From positions 1-33,942 of the forward strand of contig CAMDGQ010000040.1 of NCBI GenBank assembly GCA_945897955.1: a DNA stretch of 33,942 nucleotides. The letters run 5' to 3'. This DNA comes from Tepidiphilus sp. J10 (GTDB lineage Bacteria; Pseudomonadota; Gammaproteobacteria; Burkholderiales; Thiobacillaceae). A program made the translations under genes and the position numbers. The notes below the pieces were generated by a model. That model did no database searches, was not told the DNA's origin, and saw only the letters and a list, made by a program, of their open reading frames with translations. How positions within the stretch are numbered: the first letter of the stretch is position 1; each line of letters opens with the position of its first letter. Shown piece after piece: positions 33,332 through 33,942 of the stretch.

Positions 33332-33942
33332 TCAACTACGCTGGTAAATATCCTCGAAACGCACGATATCGTCCTCGCCGAGATAGCTGCCGGACTGCAC
33401 TTCAATCAGATGCAGCGGTACGCGGCCGGGATTCTCCAGGCGGTGCGTGGTGCCAAGCGGGATGTAGGTGGACTGATTTTCCGACAGCAGTTCCTCTACG
33501 CCGTCGCGCGTCACGCGCGCGGTGCCGGACACCACGATCCAGTGTTCGGCACGGTGATGGTGCATCTGCAACGAAAGCTTCTCGCCCGGTTTGACCATGA
33601 TGCGTTTGACCTGGAAGCGCTCGCCGATGTCGATGCCCTCGTACCAGCCCCAGGGCCGGAATACGCGGGTATGGAACTCGTGCTCGCTGCGGCCGCTGGC
33701 TTTCAGGTAATCGACCACCTTCTTCACGTCCTGGGCGCGGCTCTTGTCCGCCACCAGCACCGCGTCGGCGGTTTCCACAATCAACAGGTTGGCAACGCCG
33801 ATGGCGGCCACCATGCGTGATTCGGCGCGTACCAGACTGTTCTCGACGCCTTCGAGAAAGACATCGCCGCGCAGGACATTGCCGTTGGCGTCCTTGCTGC
33901 CGACATCCCACAACGCCGACCAGGCGCCGATGTCGTTCCAGC
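33332..33942 (-). CDS. manC: Mannose-1-phosphate guanylyltransferase/mannose-6-phosphate isomerase, C-terminal part (cut by window)
   Basis: The frame runs off the right edge (it continues as [15 protein letters not shown]), so the ATG-like starts inside the window are not real starts. About 203 C-terminal residues are visible: the end of the GDP-mannose pyrophosphorylase domain ([24 protein letters not shown] read in parts) and the type II phosphomannose isomerase cupin, with [31 protein letters not shown] and [14 protein letters not shown]. The bifunctional enzyme makes GDP-mannose for exopolysaccharide or LPS. The orthologue could equally be named algA or xanB. Confidence 0.9.
   Translation of the reverse strand, partial: WNDIGAWSALWDVGSKDANGNVLRGDVFLEGVENSLVRAESRMVAAIGVANLLIVETADAVLVADKSRAQDVKKVVDYLKASGRSEHEFHTRVFRPWGWYEGIDIGERFQVKRIMVKPGEKLSLQMHHHRAEHWIVVSGTARVTRDGVEELLSENQSTYIPLGTTHRLENPGRVPLHLIEVQSGSYLGEDDIVRFEDIYQRS

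Overview
The window looks like a chromosomal segment of a GC-rich Gram-negative bacterium. Proteobacterium is well supported and betaproteobacterium is my best guess: the housekeeping genes have that flavour (leuA next to an Lrp-type regulator, prpB/prpE, psiE, a type II mannose-6-phosphate isomerase), several proteins carry lipoprotein signals, and the spacers hold dispersed GTAGCC.../GTAGGG... palindromes. No rRNA, tRNA or CRISPR array was seen. Both window ends cut through genes (mqsR at the left, a manC/algA-like gene at the right).

Layout. 1-700: mqsR-mqsA toxin-antitoxin pair. 722-1757: a DUF6398-like gene between two copies of an lrp 3' end, plus palindromic repeats. 1778-4111: Lrp/AsnC regulator divergent from leuA. 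4370-28553, all on the plus strand: a large accessory region. It starts with a sigma-54 activator lacking a sensor domain. Next come a small winged-helix-like protein and a 1201-residue membrane protein joining YCF48-type propeller repeats to a KAP P-loop NTPase. An AT-rich insert follows with a membrane protein and a GH14 beta-amylase. After that are a permuted papain-fold (YiiX-like) hydrolase, two lipoproteins, an S8 protease, a 1355-residue peptidoglycan-binding/patatin/multi-TM protein, a secreted HExxH protein broken by an in-frame TGA, a vanadium haloperoxidase-like enzyme, a lipoprotein, a methyltransferase and a secreted GH16 glycosidase. 28637-32865, minus strand: prpE, prpB, a P-loop protein and psiE. 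The rest is repeat elements and the manC-like gene.

The main discovery is regulatory. Three spacers (5378-5554, 9444-9899, 22601-22875) carry the same arrangement: a 16-bp GGGT-N8-ACCC site, then exactly 42 bp downstream (start to start) a 15-bp GGGT-N7-ACCC site, then 78-81 bp further on a -24/-12 sigma-54 promoter. Because the sigma-54 activator is encoded immediately before the first copy, I infer one activator driving three transcription units. Together they would form a single regulon of a membrane NTPase with an extracytoplasmic sensor-like part and a set of enzymes aimed at polysaccharides, proteins, lipids and perhaps cell wall. Its biological purpose (envelope remodelling, attack on other cells, or defence) cannot be decided from sequence alone.
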